Positions 22,817 to 36,324 of a stretch of 64,000 bases of DNA are shown here, one piece after another (positions within the stretch are counted from its first letter, which is position 1; every line of letters begins with the position of its first letter). Source of the DNA: Fomitopsis serialis (lineage: Eukaryota > Basidiomycota > Agaricomycetes > Polyporales > Fomitopsidaceae); contig NW_025954980.1 in assembly GCF_022376445.1 (NCBI RefSeq), forward strand, positions 1 to 64,000, read 5' to 3'. The position numbers and the translations under genes were made by a program. The notes under the pieces are model-generated. The model saw nothing but the letters and a program-made list of their open reading frames with translations, was not told the origin of the DNA and ran no database searches.

Positions 22817-25800
22817 GCGCCCAACGTCGTTGGCGGGCAAGTGGATGGATCTATCAAGCAATTCGAGTCTTGCTGTGGCACGCCGTGTTTGCGTCGACTC
22901 TCTGCGAGGATGCACTGCCAGGAGCACGCCGTGGTCGCGAATGTGTAGTCGACCTCGTCAGGCTGTGGCTGCGCTGTACTGTGTACAGTGTAACGGACAC
23001 GGCAATGTCCGCTCTCTTCTCACGCCTCCTCCCCATATAAATTCCTGCCACCGCGCATTTTGCTCCCCATATCCTTCCACGATCATAAACGCCCATGATG
23101 AGACTTTCAGCAGCGAAATGAGCACGACCGTCTTCGGACGTGTCGGCGTTGACATCGCTCGTTCGGCACTTTACCTTGTTACATTCAAAGGGACGGGCTT
23201 CGTGGATCTGAGGGCGTTCTTTGACGTGGAGGATTGGGCCAGTACTTGCTGTATTTATTTGTTTTGTACGACTCTACAATGGATTTGTGGACTGCTTTTT
23301 ATGTGTGCAGGGGTTTCGTGTGTGCAGGGGTTTCGTGGGTTTCGTGCAAGTTTCGTGTGCACTCGATACGAGTAGGGATGCTCGTCGCTTGCTGAATGGA
23401 TGGCTTTTGTTCAATGCGAGTTTGGCATCGTGGTGTGTAGTAATCGAGGTCGACGAGCATCCTTTGAGCCTCCTCCTCCCTTTCGCGGGTGTGTTTACTA
23501 TTGACAGGTAAGTACGAGATTTGCGTGAGGTTGACATTGGAATCGTATACGTAGCACGTCGCAGAGCTTGTCGTTGATTCCATTCAAGATATTGCGGGCG
23601 GTCAGCGCTTTATTTTAGAATTACAGGCTTCGCGACTTGACACACTACTTTGACTCACGGACACTTGAGTACTGAGCACTACTGAGCAGCGGAACGCATG
23701 TATGTTGTGGACAAAGTAAGCGAGGCTGTTTGCGGGCCTGTGCATCAAGGTTGGAGTGTTGTCAGTCCTAATGTGTGTGCACGGCGACTTGAGCTTGAAA
23801 GCGCGGCGTTACAGTGATACCGCACCGAGTTTGCTGGCACACTATAAACAGCGTATTACATCGACCAGGCAGACGTGCACATCGTCTGTCCCCGGCCCAG
23901 GCATCCGAACTGTGTCCATAGCCTAGTGGTCTGTCGGACTTCACTATACTGGCCTACATGGAACATCCCGAGGTTCTTGCGTTCAAAATAGCATCAGACG
24001 GCGAATCTGCGATATACTACACGCGAGTCGTGCTGCAGGCCGAGAAATTGGCGGACGCTGCTTTTTTCTGGAGATTGCGACAGGCAGTGCGTTCATTCTT
24101 GACCCAGAGATCGCACGACTGTCCGGATACCACAATGTGTTTCTCGGGACGTGCATGGTTATTCATTCTATCCCGAGAGCGCTGGGAATGAGAGGGACCT
24201 CGGTAGGTCGCGGTTGGCTGGTAAGTTTAGCAGTATGACCTGGTCGGGCCGTAGCGAGTGTTCTGCGTCGGGTTGGTCAGGAGAGCTGAAGCAGCGGTCA
24301 AAAACATGGCACACGTACCACTGGTATAGCGGACTCAGTGGGGAGCCCCGCAATGGTGTACCGGTAAGTTGGCGCCAAGAGCGAGCATCAGGTAGTTGCC
24401 CTTGATTAGGCTCGAGTGTTGAGCCTTTGTCATGCACACCGTGACACACATACTACCTTCGTCGCTACCAGACACGTACTGGAGACTAACCGCCTCATGG
24501 TTCCAGACGTCAGGAATTTTTCACAACGCGCTGGGCCCCGAATGGCACCGCTGCTCAGTGTCCCAGTGATGTGTCGTCGAACTGCTTCCGTCGATGTTCC
24601 GAGTGGTGACTGCATGAATACGAGATGTCAGGGGGATGTTGGAGCGTTCTTGACCTTGCATGACCTGCGAAGTCATTCGTGCCACGGCTGTATTGTCCTG
24701 ATAAAATGGTCTAGCTGACCGGCACTAGCATTCCCGAAACGTGTACATTTAGTGCCTGTATCATAGTCGATTGACCGATGCAAATATCACGTCAGCGTCG
24801 GTGTACGACCATCGGGAAAAATGACTCCGCCATGGACATGCCAACATGGCAACTTTGCTTTACCTTTTCTCCGAACGCGGGCAACGCGGGCAACTCACCC
24901 TGACGATCATCGGCTTGTTATTCCGGGAGTTCGCAGGCGCGGCGGACATATGAGAGAGGTCGGGCCAATGGCAAGATGGGTATGCAATGCTGGAGCGTGT
25001 AGAAGAATGCAGAGTGGCGGTCGCGCTCTGGCCGCGTTGCTGGTCGTCGCCCTGAGGTGCTGATGTGACAGCCGGCCGCCTTGAGGGGCTCATTTCGCTC
25101 GGATCAGGAACAGGTTCCTATATATTGCTTCAGCGCTGGACACCAGGAAATTAACGTCGAGACCCATGACAACTTTCACGCCAGAGGTTCTATCAATGCA
25201 GCCGTGGCCTGGGGGTGATGCCATTCAGACATGCTAAATGGGTCAACCATTACCATTGGCGAAATACCTACGAGTCACTCAGCACTCCTTTCGATGTGCA
25301 AATTTAGGCTGGTGAGACGGATCATCGAGCGGCCAGGGAGTCCTTTGACAGAATTTGCCATTGTGTCCAAGCCCGGTGGTGTTCATCATGGCTGTGGAGC
25401 CTGTCTGGCTTCTCGTGCTGCCCGCCGAATTCGAAGATGCTCGCTTGTTATATTGGCCATGAGACCACAAATCGAACTAGGCTATGGGAAGGATGGACGG
25501 TCCCGGCCGCGGCAGGGATAGAAAAGCGAACGACTTGGCAACAAGCCCGAGCGGCGTGACGCAGAGTTCGATTATGCGCGTTTGCGTAAGAAGCATCCGG
25601 CAAGCGAATAACACGGCTATTCCTTGTCCATTTCTCAAGGTCCAGCATCCGGCACACCTTTCCAAGTTAGGGACGTACTGGTTCTGTGCTGAGGCTGCCT
25701 GACTTTCCTATTGCGTGCATCGATTGCATGCCTTCGGAACATCTGGTGGTAACAGCCTGAAGATGCGTGGAGTACTGTTCGACTCAATGTGGCACTATAT

Positions 25801-26525
25801 GCCGATGTTCTGATGCGCTTTCTGTGAGCGCTCCGTCAATGAAGACCCGAACCCGAGCTAACGGTGAATTGAAAGACTCCCCACAAATCGTGTACGATGT
25901 AGCCTTGACAGAATTGCAGTCACTGTCTAAAATCTTCAAGGACTTCTCGCGGATAAACATATGAGTCCTGCGAAGATCGATGGTCACCGCACCTAGACCA
26001 GCAAATTGTCGGACCTGACGTGGTGCTCCCGTCTCATCTACTATGGGTTACTTGAAACACTGACATGGACTGGCATTGAATGTCTTCGGTAACGCTGATA
26101 GTCATCAACACGTACTGATGAGTCCGTATGTATACGGGAAAACCCCCGTTGTGAGGACATTTTAATGGTGATATACTCGCACTCAGTCACTGAGATGACG
26201 GTCGAACTTGGTCTGCGACTGGCGAGTGACTGGCAATTCTGTCCTGACGGCAAGGTCCGAGGGAGACACTTCCATATTAGGCAAGTGAGTTGTTGTGCGG
26301 TGGCGCCAAGGTGGCGCGCAACCAAGCTGTCGGGTGCTAGTTGAAGTTCGCCCAACTCAGACCTGTCGTTTACGTGAGTGGATCATCATCCAGTTGAAAA
26401 ATACTAACACGCGGGTAAATCTTGACGACTCCTAGCTGGGCCATGAATGGTAAGTGAATCGCAACAAAGTGATCTGCGGAGTCGCATAGGTCTGAACCAG
26501 TGGCCTGCCAGAAACGGCTCCTGAC
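22817..26525. other. 3.7 kb gene-poor gap
   Basis: No gene could be supported. A TATA-like CCATATAAATTCC at about 23,032-23,045 precedes a short frame starting at 23,118, but that frame ends quickly and resembles nothing known. A 77-codon frame at 23,958-24,191 is also unrecognised. A short G/T-rich imperfect tandem repeat lies at about 23,305-23,360. Confidence 0.4.
23305..23360. repeat. Short imperfect tandem repeat
   Basis: Copies of a GTGTGCAGGGGTTTC-like unit occur with decayed partial copies (GGGTTTCGTG, AGTTTCGTG). The strand is not meaningful. Confidence 0.7.
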
Positions 26526-28420
26526 ATGGCATGGGTGCCGCCTCTCTACGACTGTTCCAAAAACCCAGCTCTGATTTGGGACTGCACTGTACCGCAAGAT
26601 GACACAGTACCCTACAACTTCGCTCGAAGCGCAAAGTGGTATGTAACCTCCTATACATGCAGACCGGGCCTGGAATGGCGAAGATAACAATTCCATGGTT
26701 GCAGGTGTCCTGACGGGTCTGCCGTACTTGCCCAGTGCGAAGATCGCACTTTATTCATGCCAGATATGTAAGCCAGAACAAGTTATCGACACCTCGTCAA
26801 GTCTGCACAGCTGACTCGGACACTCCATCGAAGACCAGCAAAATACTGCGCATCTTTCGAAGCGTCCGCACCATATTCTGCGACACATGGTCGTGTTTTC
26901 AAACAACAAGGTCCTATACTGGACTTTGCGTGGTATCCTTCTGCCAGTCGTGGCAATCCAGCTGCTTTTTGTTTTCTTGCCTCTGTACGTGAGTGTCCTG
27001 TGAAGCTCCTGGACGCCAATGACGGTAGAGTGAGTTCATCATACCTCCTATGCGATAGCGTCGTTCCCATGCAATTTTATGACATGTCTAGCTACGCGCA
27101 TCCTATCGAATCGTCGACCACAGAGAGCGCCAAATTGCACCTCATAGCATAGCGTTTAATGCAACTGCTGATAAGTGAATATCGGACTTGATCCTCCCCA
27201 TTGGAGATGCTTATTCAAAGCTGTTCATATCAGATTCTACTGTGGATTCGAAGACGCGATCGAAGTTTTTGATGTCCAACGGCCCGGAGAAGGAACACGC
27301 CTGCACGTCACGCCCTCGAAGAAAAGCAAAGATGGGCTGAAGGGTACGTCACTGCGTTGGTGGCTGAGCTCCTGACCTGATGACCCCCAAGGCATAATAT
27401 CCGCTCTAGCATTTTCTGCCGACGTCGATTCGGGTGTCTATGCCGCAGGATCACTGAGTCCATCTGCCCCTTCTACGTCCAACATAGCGTTATTCTCGGA
27501 AGCTACGGGAGAAGCACCCATAATGTTTGTAGGAGCGGAGAATCTCTCCCACGGGGCACCGTCCGGCATCCGGGCAGGCGTAATGCAGGTGACTGTCACC
27601 GATCCATCCCGATTGGATACTACAGCTCAATCTGCATTCAAGTTGATGTTCAATCCTGCCAGACCATATCTGCTCTATGCTTCCTTCAGATGCCATGAAG
27701 CCATCTATGCATGGGATCTGCGAGGTGACGTCAATAATCCTGTCCACATCTATACTCGACAGACCGTCGAGGCATCTCCGTCTATGCCTGCAGCCAGAAA
27801 AGTGTCAACCAATCAAAAGCTCAAGTTTGACCTAGATATCACTGGCAAAGTCTTAGGTGTAGGTGATCAGGTAGGTGCGCACCCGACCCACACCACCCGC
27901 TCTCACGTCCAGCGCTGTAGCTTGGAAACATTACCCTGTTCGATACCACCTCAGATGAAAGCGCAGCGGCTTCGTTCTCTGCGGAGTCAGAAGCACGCAT
28001 TTCGCGGCCAATCCCGATACTCAAGTACGCAGCACATGAGGGTGAGTGTTCACCTTCTCATTGTATAGACTTCTTTCGTACGGTGATATTCATCGTGACC
28101 GTTTGCTCGGATCTATAGACGCGATAGGCTCCGTTAGCTTCCATCCACTCCGTCCTGTTCTTCTTTCCGTTTCAGGTTCTCGACACTTCGATGGAAGCCC
28201 ACTCGCGACTCATGCATCCTTCTCGTCAAGCTCGGACTCAGAGTCAGACGGTGAAGACTACCAAACTGCTGAAGGATACAATTCTACCAATCGAAAGACG
28301 AAGGTGGTGAGAATACGTCGCAAGGGTCCGCAGCCGACCACGCATGATTCATCTGTGAAGTTGTGGGACTTCGACTCGCGTGTCGGCATGAACAGGAGCA
28401 CAATAGACCCCGCATCGTGA
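26526..28420 (+). CDS. WRAP53/TCAB1-type WD40 protein
   Basis: The start ATG at 26,526 gives MAWVPPLYDC. Exons then join in frame to AKWCPDGSAVLAQCEDRTLF, QQGPILDFAWYPSAS, FCFLASVRECPVKLLDANDG, RASYRIVDHRERQIAPHSIA, CGFEDAIEVFDVQRPGEG, ISALAFSADVDSGVYAAGS, MFNPARPYLLYASFRCHEAI and YAWDLRGDVNNPVHIY. These match the telomerase Cajal body protein 1 family of WD40 propellers. In animals this protein binds CAB-box RNAs; fungal relatives (Swt21-like) have been linked to splicing. An acidic serine-rich insert (28,215-28,300) precedes the last blade, THDSSVKLWDFDSRVG, and the stop is at 28,420. At least six introns are seen. No frame breaks. It converges on a P450 gene 162 nt away. Confidence 0.85.
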
Positions 28421-28582
28421 TCATGCTCACAACGAAGATCACTATACTTGTAAGTGTGAGATAACATCACTGGCAATGCTATACGCTAAGGAGGCACGCT
28501 GACGACCCTGATCAGAACCGCACTATACGGATCGTCGGAGCCAATGAGCGCAAGGATGAGAAGGCGTGGCACCATGTCATAT

Positions 28583-30755
28583 TTAGTCCAACTGGAGCGC
28601 TGCCGTGCGGATTAAGTCCTCGACGGCCTTAGAACGTGGCTTAAAGCCGCACTTGAATGGCAGCGGGTATCTGCGCGATCCATGTTGAGCGACATACCTG
28701 CGATAATATCGAAAACTCACGTAACAAGACCTGTGGTATACTCTTCGGAGGGTTCAATGGGAGTGCCTCTGTCGTCCAGAAGTTTATGGATCTCCATGGT
28801 CGACAGTACTGACGCGACCGAGATCCACAATGAGGCACAAGCGAGATATCGCCCTGGACATATCCGTCTACCAAATCCAAAGGCCGGGAGTTCCGCATCC
28901 TTCATCTTGTCGTTCAACTCGCCATCTGGAGTCAGGAACCTTTCGGGAATAAACTCTTCCGGGTTCGGGAAGCGTTTTTCATCGTGTAACATCGCCCTGC
29001 AAGATAAACCCTACCGTTGGTGATTATACACACGATGAGTTAGTGTTACTCACCACCCGTTACCGACCACGATGGCGCCTGCGGGTAGTCGATAGCCATG
29101 GAACTCGTCTTCCGAAGTAAGACGATGAGGGACAGCTAGTACGATGCATAAACGAAGATATCCGACCGGTTCGAGAGTATTCACATACCCAAAGGTGTCA
29201 CTGGACGCCATCTACAATACATATGAGCAGGGCTGCCAAAAGATCACCGAGTGCTCTTACCTCAACACTTCCTGCACAACGGCAGATATATATGGCAAGG
29301 AACGCTGGTCGGAGAATTCAGGAAGGCGATCGTTGCCTATGACACGATCTAACTCTGCTTGAGCCTTGCGTTGAATATCGGGATATAGAAGCATCGCGAG
29401 GAAGAACGATCCTAGGGCGGAAACAGTCTGCAGAAGCTGTCAACGGACACAATTGTGTTCATAGAGAAGCAACCAACCGTATCGGAACCGCCTATTTAAA
29501 GTCAGGTCATTGTCCTCTGAAGTCGATGAGAAAGTCTCATACCGGTGTAGGCTGCTGCTGCAACTCCACTATATAGCTTCTCTAGATGTGTGCTATCATC
29601 GCTTTCATCGAGGGTGCCCAATAAAGAAGCGATCATAGATGGTGTGGCCATGCCGTCAGCCTGGCACAAATAGGTAAGACGCATACAAGCCTCGTGATGA
29701 TACGCTTACTATGGCTCTCTTGACGGCTTTGAAGGGCACCTCGACCATGGCTGTCGTCGATTTCTTCCACTCGATAGCTTTTCGCCTGAACTCTGCTCCA
29801 GGAAACCATGTAGGCACATGTCTGACTATGCGGGCCTATGTCTAAGCAATCCCCGCATTTTGCATGATAGAAGGCTTACGTATGGGAATCGAGTCCACGA
29901 GAAACGAGCCAGCGTTTCCTGCCATTGCCATGGCATGAAGAGCACGTTCCGCCGTCGCCACATATGGATCGTCTTTTGGTTGGACTTCTAATCCATAAGC
30001 GACACCGATGATCAAAGAACCCGCCATGCTGAAGGGAGCATTAGGAAGGAAGCGCTGGAACTTCGCTAGAAATACTCACTGGCGGAGATGGCCCATGAAG
30101 TCATCAGGCGTGTCAAGCAAACGGTTGAGGAGGACTCTGGCCCCCTTCAAGGCCCTGGGCCTATGCTGCAATGCCGCCGCAGGATGAAAGTGTTGATGGA
30201 AGACTCTCCGTCGCTCCCTCCATCTGTCTCCATAACCCATGAAGACGAAGTGCCAATCACATCCTACCCTTGAATGCAAGCTATCAAGGTCGCGTACACA
30301 TAGTAAATGAACTTGAGCATCAACACTTACAGGTCGTTCAACATGGTCATCGTTGGTCTGAAGATACACGTCAACAATGGTTATTACGACACGAACGCAC
30401 GGGACACGGTACCTGTCTGAGTACAACGATGACCGCCTCTCGAACAGTTCATAGGCGGCATCAATCGAGTTGACGACAACGACGGGAGTCCCAGCAAGGT
30501 TCAGATAGATGATATCTGAGTCTACGCAAACATGAGAGTGATGTTTTCAGGAAACCCCCGAATCAACGCACCGTATTCGCGCGACCAATTCTGATAGGCA
30601 AGCCATTCTCGACCCCTTGGAACATCATAAATGTTGCCCAGAAGAGGGATCCCCCTTGGTCCTGGCGGAAGTGGACGCTTTTTACGGGTGGCGAGGGCCG
30701 CCGCCACAAAGGCAACGATGAAGAGAAGTAGAGGCAATGGAGAAAATACCGCCAT
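28583..30755 (-). CDS. Cytochrome P450, apparently intact
   Basis: The start at 30,755 gives MAVFSPLPLLLFIVAFVAAA, a membrane anchor, then PLPPGPRGIPLLGNIYDVP. Later motifs are DWHFVFMGYGDRWRERRR (C-helix), AGSLIIGVAYGLEVQ, an I-helix with GSDTTVSALGSFF, QEVLRWRPVTPLG (ExxR), FIPERFL (PERF) and FGFGRRICPGR with the heme cysteine. The last exon ends AVEDLIRTAALQLD-stop at 28,583. All exon joins I followed, including the last (28,719 into the terminal exon), keep frame. It belongs to the basidiomycete groups often labelled CYP64-like. It is clearly diverged from the P450s at 48-63 kb, and the substrate is unknown. Confidence 0.88.
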
Positions 30756-31362
30756 CAGAGACGAGGTGTACTGGTCTTGATGCAACTGCTGGGATGCCCT
30801 TAAGTACTTCCGGTAGCCAGTTCGATGGCGGAGAATACCGCTCCAGACCAGACTTACGCGTGCAGGGTACAAACCCGTCCTGGGCAACACTTACGGAAAT
30901 AAACATCGCACCGATATGACGCTGCAATGCGGCTGTATGTTTTTAGGTAGTGAGTACCGAATACTAGGTGAGAGAACCTTCCACACACGAGTTGTTAGGT
31001 AAAACTATCTGGGAGGTCCCGTGAGATTAACGCATAGACATTCCCGTCTATATTGACGATGGCAACACGCAATGCAGAAGACGCGCTGAGGGTTTGAGGC
31101 CCACGTTGAGACTTCTTGATCCCCGACTGTTGTCCATTCATACTTACGAGAAGAGCGATCCGAGTGGCAGGGCTGATCATACGATAAGGTGCCAGAAGTT
31201 CAGAACTACCGGCGCCGCGTTTCTCACATTTTGCAGTGCCGTATACGAGACACGTCACTGGGTCTTTGCATATGTGTCTGCCGGCAATTACCCTTCAGCC
31301 TTGGCGCCGGGCGTAACTCGAACGAATATCGGATGTGACAAGTCGTATGGATAATGAGAAAG
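30756..31362. other. Intergenic gap between P450 and DIS3
   Basis: Both neighbours are on the minus strand, so this is the DIS3 3' flank and the P450 promoter. No further gene was seen. Confidence 0.5.
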
Positions 31363-34300
31363 TTACAACGTACTAGAATCGACCGGACTTTTCAGCGTCA
31401 TCTTCACCCGACCACGTTGCGTATTCTTGTCCTTCTCGACCTCTATCTCGACCACCACCTTGTCGAACACTGCAATGGTAGTGTTGCCCACGGGAGAAGT
31501 AGAAGGGATGGTGATCGTGTACGAATCAGAATCGAACTGAGTCTCCCGCTTGAAGGTCACGAGCCCCTCGAGGCCCAATCTGCGAGACAAGATACAGTGG
31601 TTAAGCTTACTGTATTCTGCGGAGTTTAACTGCATTGAAGTGGACCCACGTTGACACATACACCGCCAGTCCATTTCTAAAGGTGCGGATTACGAAAGCC
31701 TCCTCCGTGGTTGATTTGCCCTTTCCGCGGGACTTAAGGGCCAGTCCGACATAAAACTCGACGCTGGCACGGCCTGCCATCTGGGCCATCCTATGACGTC
31801 GATTCACGACGTCGAGAACTCGTTCAACGTGTCCTTTTGAATGCAAAGTCGCATGCAATGTCGAGTATCCGATTGCAGCAGAAAGCTGCCGGTGTACGAG
31901 CACATCTACAGGCGCGAATGTTCTGGTTAGCAATGACCCATGTCATCACGGGATTCTGCGGCTCACCGGCGTACCGCCTGATTGGGCTTGTGAAGTGCGT
32001 GTATATGGGACTCGCCAGCCCGTAGTGCCCGAAAGTATCACGGGCAACGCTTCCCGAACAGAAGTATTCGGCAGACAGCATGCAACGCGTTGCCATGATT
32101 CGCACCAAGGTGTTGAAAGCGGGTTCGCTGGGGTCCTGACAAGAACACTTCTGAGTGTCGCTTCTTCGAAAGATGGTTCATGCAACTCACTGTGCATCTG
32201 TCAAGTGAATCTGCGAGGGCACCAGAACTGGATACGTCAAGAGGCAGGCCCTTGCGTTTCTGCAGGATGTCTTGCAACTTTTCGAAATTGGAACGTGGTG
32301 GAGGCAGGTGTCGTCTGCACAGAATGATCAACGAGGTGCAGAATTAGTATGGGAAAGCACGGACCGTAACACGGCAGTCTGTGGGAAAGCTTCTTCTATC
32401 CTGCGTGCTACACTGATGTTCGCGAGCAGCATGAATTCTTCGACCAAGCTGTTGGTCTCTCGCAACTCTTTTTGCTCTACGTCTATGGGATCCGAAGATT
32501 CAGAGCTATCGAGCTGGATCTTGACTTCTGGCGAGGCGAGATTCAGTGCGCCGGCCTCCATCCGTTTTGCCTTCAACTTCTGTGCGAGGGAGTTGAGCAG
32601 CCTGATGCTCTTTGTCAAGTCATCGGTGAGCGTCCTGTGGGGCACGTGTATTAGACTTCAGAACTGCTACTTCCCGTTCCGAGGATTGGTAACGTACGGA
32701 TCATCTTTGCGAATCTGGGCCTCCTCATACGTAAAGGCAGACTTCGAGGCAATCACGGACTTGGCGAAGCGGACATTGACAATGTCGGCATCCGGCGTGA
32801 GCTCCTGCATTAGCGAAAGCAGTCTGCATGAGGGTGCTGTGGCGGCGGCTATGTATGTAGATGCCGCTCACCCAAATCACGGAGAACGCCAGGCGCTCTA
32901 CATGTGGTCGCAGAGAGCACAGATTCGTTCCTAGAAGCGCAGGCAACATGTCTATCCGCTTGTCGACCAGGTACACCGTGGTTCCGCGCGCAGCAGCCTC
33001 GTTGTCCATCGGGTTGTCCGGATGAACGAAGTGGGACACGTCGGCGATATCTTGGAGTTTTACGAATAGCAGATGATGTGGCGCCCGGAATGCGAGGTCA
33101 AACTAAGAGAAGGCGCGATGCAAGGCTTAGAAGACTTACGGACACCAGCTTCGACGTTCCCGGTGGGAAGTAGACGTGCGTGAAGCGCATCGTCAATGTC
33201 CTGGCAGCCTGGAAAAAAGTCTTGATCAATCACAAGTCTTGAATATATCGTAAATGGAACGCACCAGGCGGGTCAATACTGCAGACGATGAGGTCCCTCA
33301 AATCCGCTCTGTCCCTCCACACCGGATTGTCAACGGTCTTCGGCGGCACAACCCACTGTTCGCCCTCCGGCGGCAAACAGTCAAGAATAGCCTTCCCGAA
33401 GGGCCTGTATGGGATGTCGAACTCCAGTAGCAAACTTTCTTGCTCGGCCTCTTTGCTCTCAACCTTACCCAACGCACGCACGAAGTGGCCCTCTGGGTAG
33501 CGGGATGTGCTATCCCAGCGATCTATGGTGACGAGAATCTTCTGGCCGAGCAAGGTTGGCGCCTGACGTGTACGTAGTCGTATACGGGGGAGCAGCCGGG
33601 AAACGGGCGTTGCGAATACCGTTTGTTGAGACAGTGACGTTGCATTGGAGGAAGTCAAGGAGCTGCTGTCGATATGGCAGACATAGCTGAAAAACAAGTG
33701 AATTCTGATGCTCCCTCCCATACCACTGTCGGGTGGGGACTTACGATCTCCAGTTGCGTTTGATAATACCGACAACGCGTCCCGTTGGCTGTCGGACAGA
33801 CGCTTCTTGCCTGGCTCGCTCCGTCTGCAGAACCTTACGCTCGGCGATAGACTCTTCATCCTTGTTCTCTTCTTCGGATTCATCCGCATCGTCATTCCTT
33901 AATGTTGCTAGCACCCCATTGTGAGCTGGACCGAAGAGTACGGCAAGAGACGGCTTACTCTCTTGTTCGACGACCTCATCCGCAGGCGCCTTCCATTCCT
34001 TTTCGTCGAAGATCTCGACTGCCACAACGTCACCCTGCACGGCCCTATTCATATTCTCTCGACCAATCAGAAGGATCGGTTTGTCGAAACCGGTCACCGG
34101 TACACTGCCCTAGTATAATTGGACGAGTATTGTTAGATGTCCATTTGCAATCACAACGTCAGTCGCACCTCGAGATAATTATATTGATTGGCGTTGAAGT
34201 GTCCTTGATGCAGCTGACCTGATTTGACCCCTGCTAACATGGTCGACATCGACAAGTACTGCGTGAAGACCTCAGTACGCTCTCCTTCTCAAAACGATCA

Positions 34301-35456
34301 GCACCTACATCGGGATACAGGGCTTGTCTAGCAGCTACTGCTCTCGTTGGCTCCACTCCGTCCGAGCCGGGTGCAGACAGAAGATCGAGGAGTTCGCTGG
34401 ATTCCTTCAGCGCTTCCACATACTTACGCACTGTACGCAAGGTAGGTCTTCAAAGTCAGAACCAGGGTGTTGTCAAATACGTACCTGAGATGCATGCTAT
34501 TCCTTCTTTCTCTGCTTTCTGACGGTTGGCGACGTCGTCCGAAAGCAAGACAACACTTGGCAACGGCCTCGTAGGCTGCCCTCGGATAGGAGGCCGAGCA
34601 AGGCCAAGATGAGTATTGTACCATGCAGTTGCCATGCGAATCCCTGAGGACATAAGAATGAGATATCCGGACGCCGCTGGACATGTAAACGGAACATACC
34701 CCGGTCATTCCTATCGTTAGGCGATTCACCTTCCTCGCGAATAACGGCAGTCTCGCTAGACCATCGCGGTGTTACTGCTGAGCACCCCATGTATCGGGTT
34801 CTATTGGGGCTCACGATCGATATTCGTTGTAGAAAACCCATATGCGCTTGTCTTCAGCTCGGATGAGCGCTTTCAGGCGATTGTAGAGTGGAAGTGACCG
34901 ATGCCGTACTTCTTCCATTACCGTTTGCAGTAGTATGATCGGGGGGTTGAAAAGAGTCGATTCCATCAAATCCATCTGCAAAGTACGCGTAAGACATTGT
35001 CCAAGTTCATGTTATCATGAGGAAGAATGGACGTGTTTGTCCAATTTGTCACTTCCGTTGCACCTCTTCCAATATCGTTGGACGATATAGCACAATCAAA
35101 CCGAAGCTCTCTCTAACAAGGAAGAAACAGGAAATGTTCGAACCTGAGCGAGAAACACGTTCGTGTCCGGTAGGACGAAATGACCATTCCGGAACTGTGC
35201 ATGGTCAAATGACCCAGTAGATGGTAGGTTGAAGTCCTTCAAATCGTGGCAGACGCTGCAGCCATCGATACCGCAGCCCACGTCGTCCCGCAGATACCGT
35301 TCGCGAAGGACTAATCATGGCTTTTAGAACTGATTTTGTGCGCGGACCAATCATCAAACCTTTGATCACCTTCCCGCGTGCGGTCTTCTTGAAAAACTTG
35401 CGTTGCGTAACGACTGCCTCCGTCCTGGGACGCTTCCGGATGGTGATCTCTACCAT
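31363..35456 (-). CDS. DIS3: Exosome complex nuclease DIS3/RRP44
   Basis: This is the catalytic subunit of the RNA exosome, which degrades and trims RNA in nucleus and cytoplasm. The start at 35,456 gives [20 protein letters not shown]. The CR3 cysteine motif follows as CGIDGCSVC (C-x4-C-x2-C), then the PIN endonuclease domain with [11 protein letters not shown] and further conserved acidic regions to about 34,450. Next come the cold-shock domains ([54 protein letters not shown]). The RNB exonuclease domain carries [45 protein letters not shown] and [14 protein letters not shown]-terminal S1-like domain includes [14 protein letters not shown] and ends VDSSTL-stop. The catalytic aspartates of DIDD are present. 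It has many introns and no frame breaks. Confidence 0.95.
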
Positions 35457-36324
35457 GTTGATTCACCTACGTATTTGTAGCACCCCCAGCGCAACGTATT
35501 CGAGACTGCCTGGGACCCAGTGAGGGTTAGTGGAAAGAGGAAACAGCGCGGGTGGCGGACCGACATTGATTACAAACTAGTCTCCCTGGTCTCCGCGCAT
35601 CTATAAATGGTATGTTCGAAATTCACGCTATTACATCAGAACGTGCGGCAGCGCTCGAACTCACGGACCGCAACCTAATTCGGACTCTCACTTGGCCATT
35701 GCTCTCCCCTTTGAGATGAACTGGCAGGGATAGGACTTCTTTGGGTCGTCAAGAGAGGTACTGAGTAAGTCAGTACCGAGCTGCCACCATCGTACTCCGG
35801 GCCTAGCCTTCGAATTGTTGGTCGCTTCTCTCCTTGCATCTGACCGGCCTACTTACTTACCTTATTTTGATACACCGAACCCGAATCCGTCGGAAACGCT
35901 ACACAGAGTTCCAGCGCACCTGGCTCTTTCATTTTACTCGTCTCGATTCGGGAGTAACTTGGCTTCCTTCGCCCCTGGCCCCGAGTTCTCAGCCTGAATT
36001 GCAGCCGATTACAACCTTAATTGACATTCCTGTCAAGCCTCGTCTCCCCACCCGCTCGCCCTGGACCTGGGATATTGTTCGGGGGACGCGGGCAACCTTA
36101 AACGTAAATCATACGCAGCCGCCAGTGTGCGATTGCTGTCGTGGCGTCCAGGAATCTCGTCAGATGTGGCGATATGCGTCGACGTCGCAGCGGATGCAAT
36201 CTCTGGGTCGATGGGAGCTGCTGGGAACCGCGACGCACGTTGCTTTCCTGGTGACCTACCTTCCACTGATTCCCGATTACAGGTTCGGGGACAACTTGAG
36301 TTATCCGCCTTATAGCCAAGTGGC
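35457..36324. other. Divergent promoter region (DIS3 / phosphatase)
   Basis: About 0.9 kb between divergently transcribed genes. One plus-strand frame is open over 35,834-36,328, but I could not tie it to a protein family. It may include 5' untranslated sequence of the phosphatase. Confidence 0.45.

Noticed and set aside
23915..23980. tRNA-like TAGCCTAGTGG followed by GTTCAAAAT
   Set aside because: The A-box resemblance is real, but I could not pair acceptor, anticodon and T stems.
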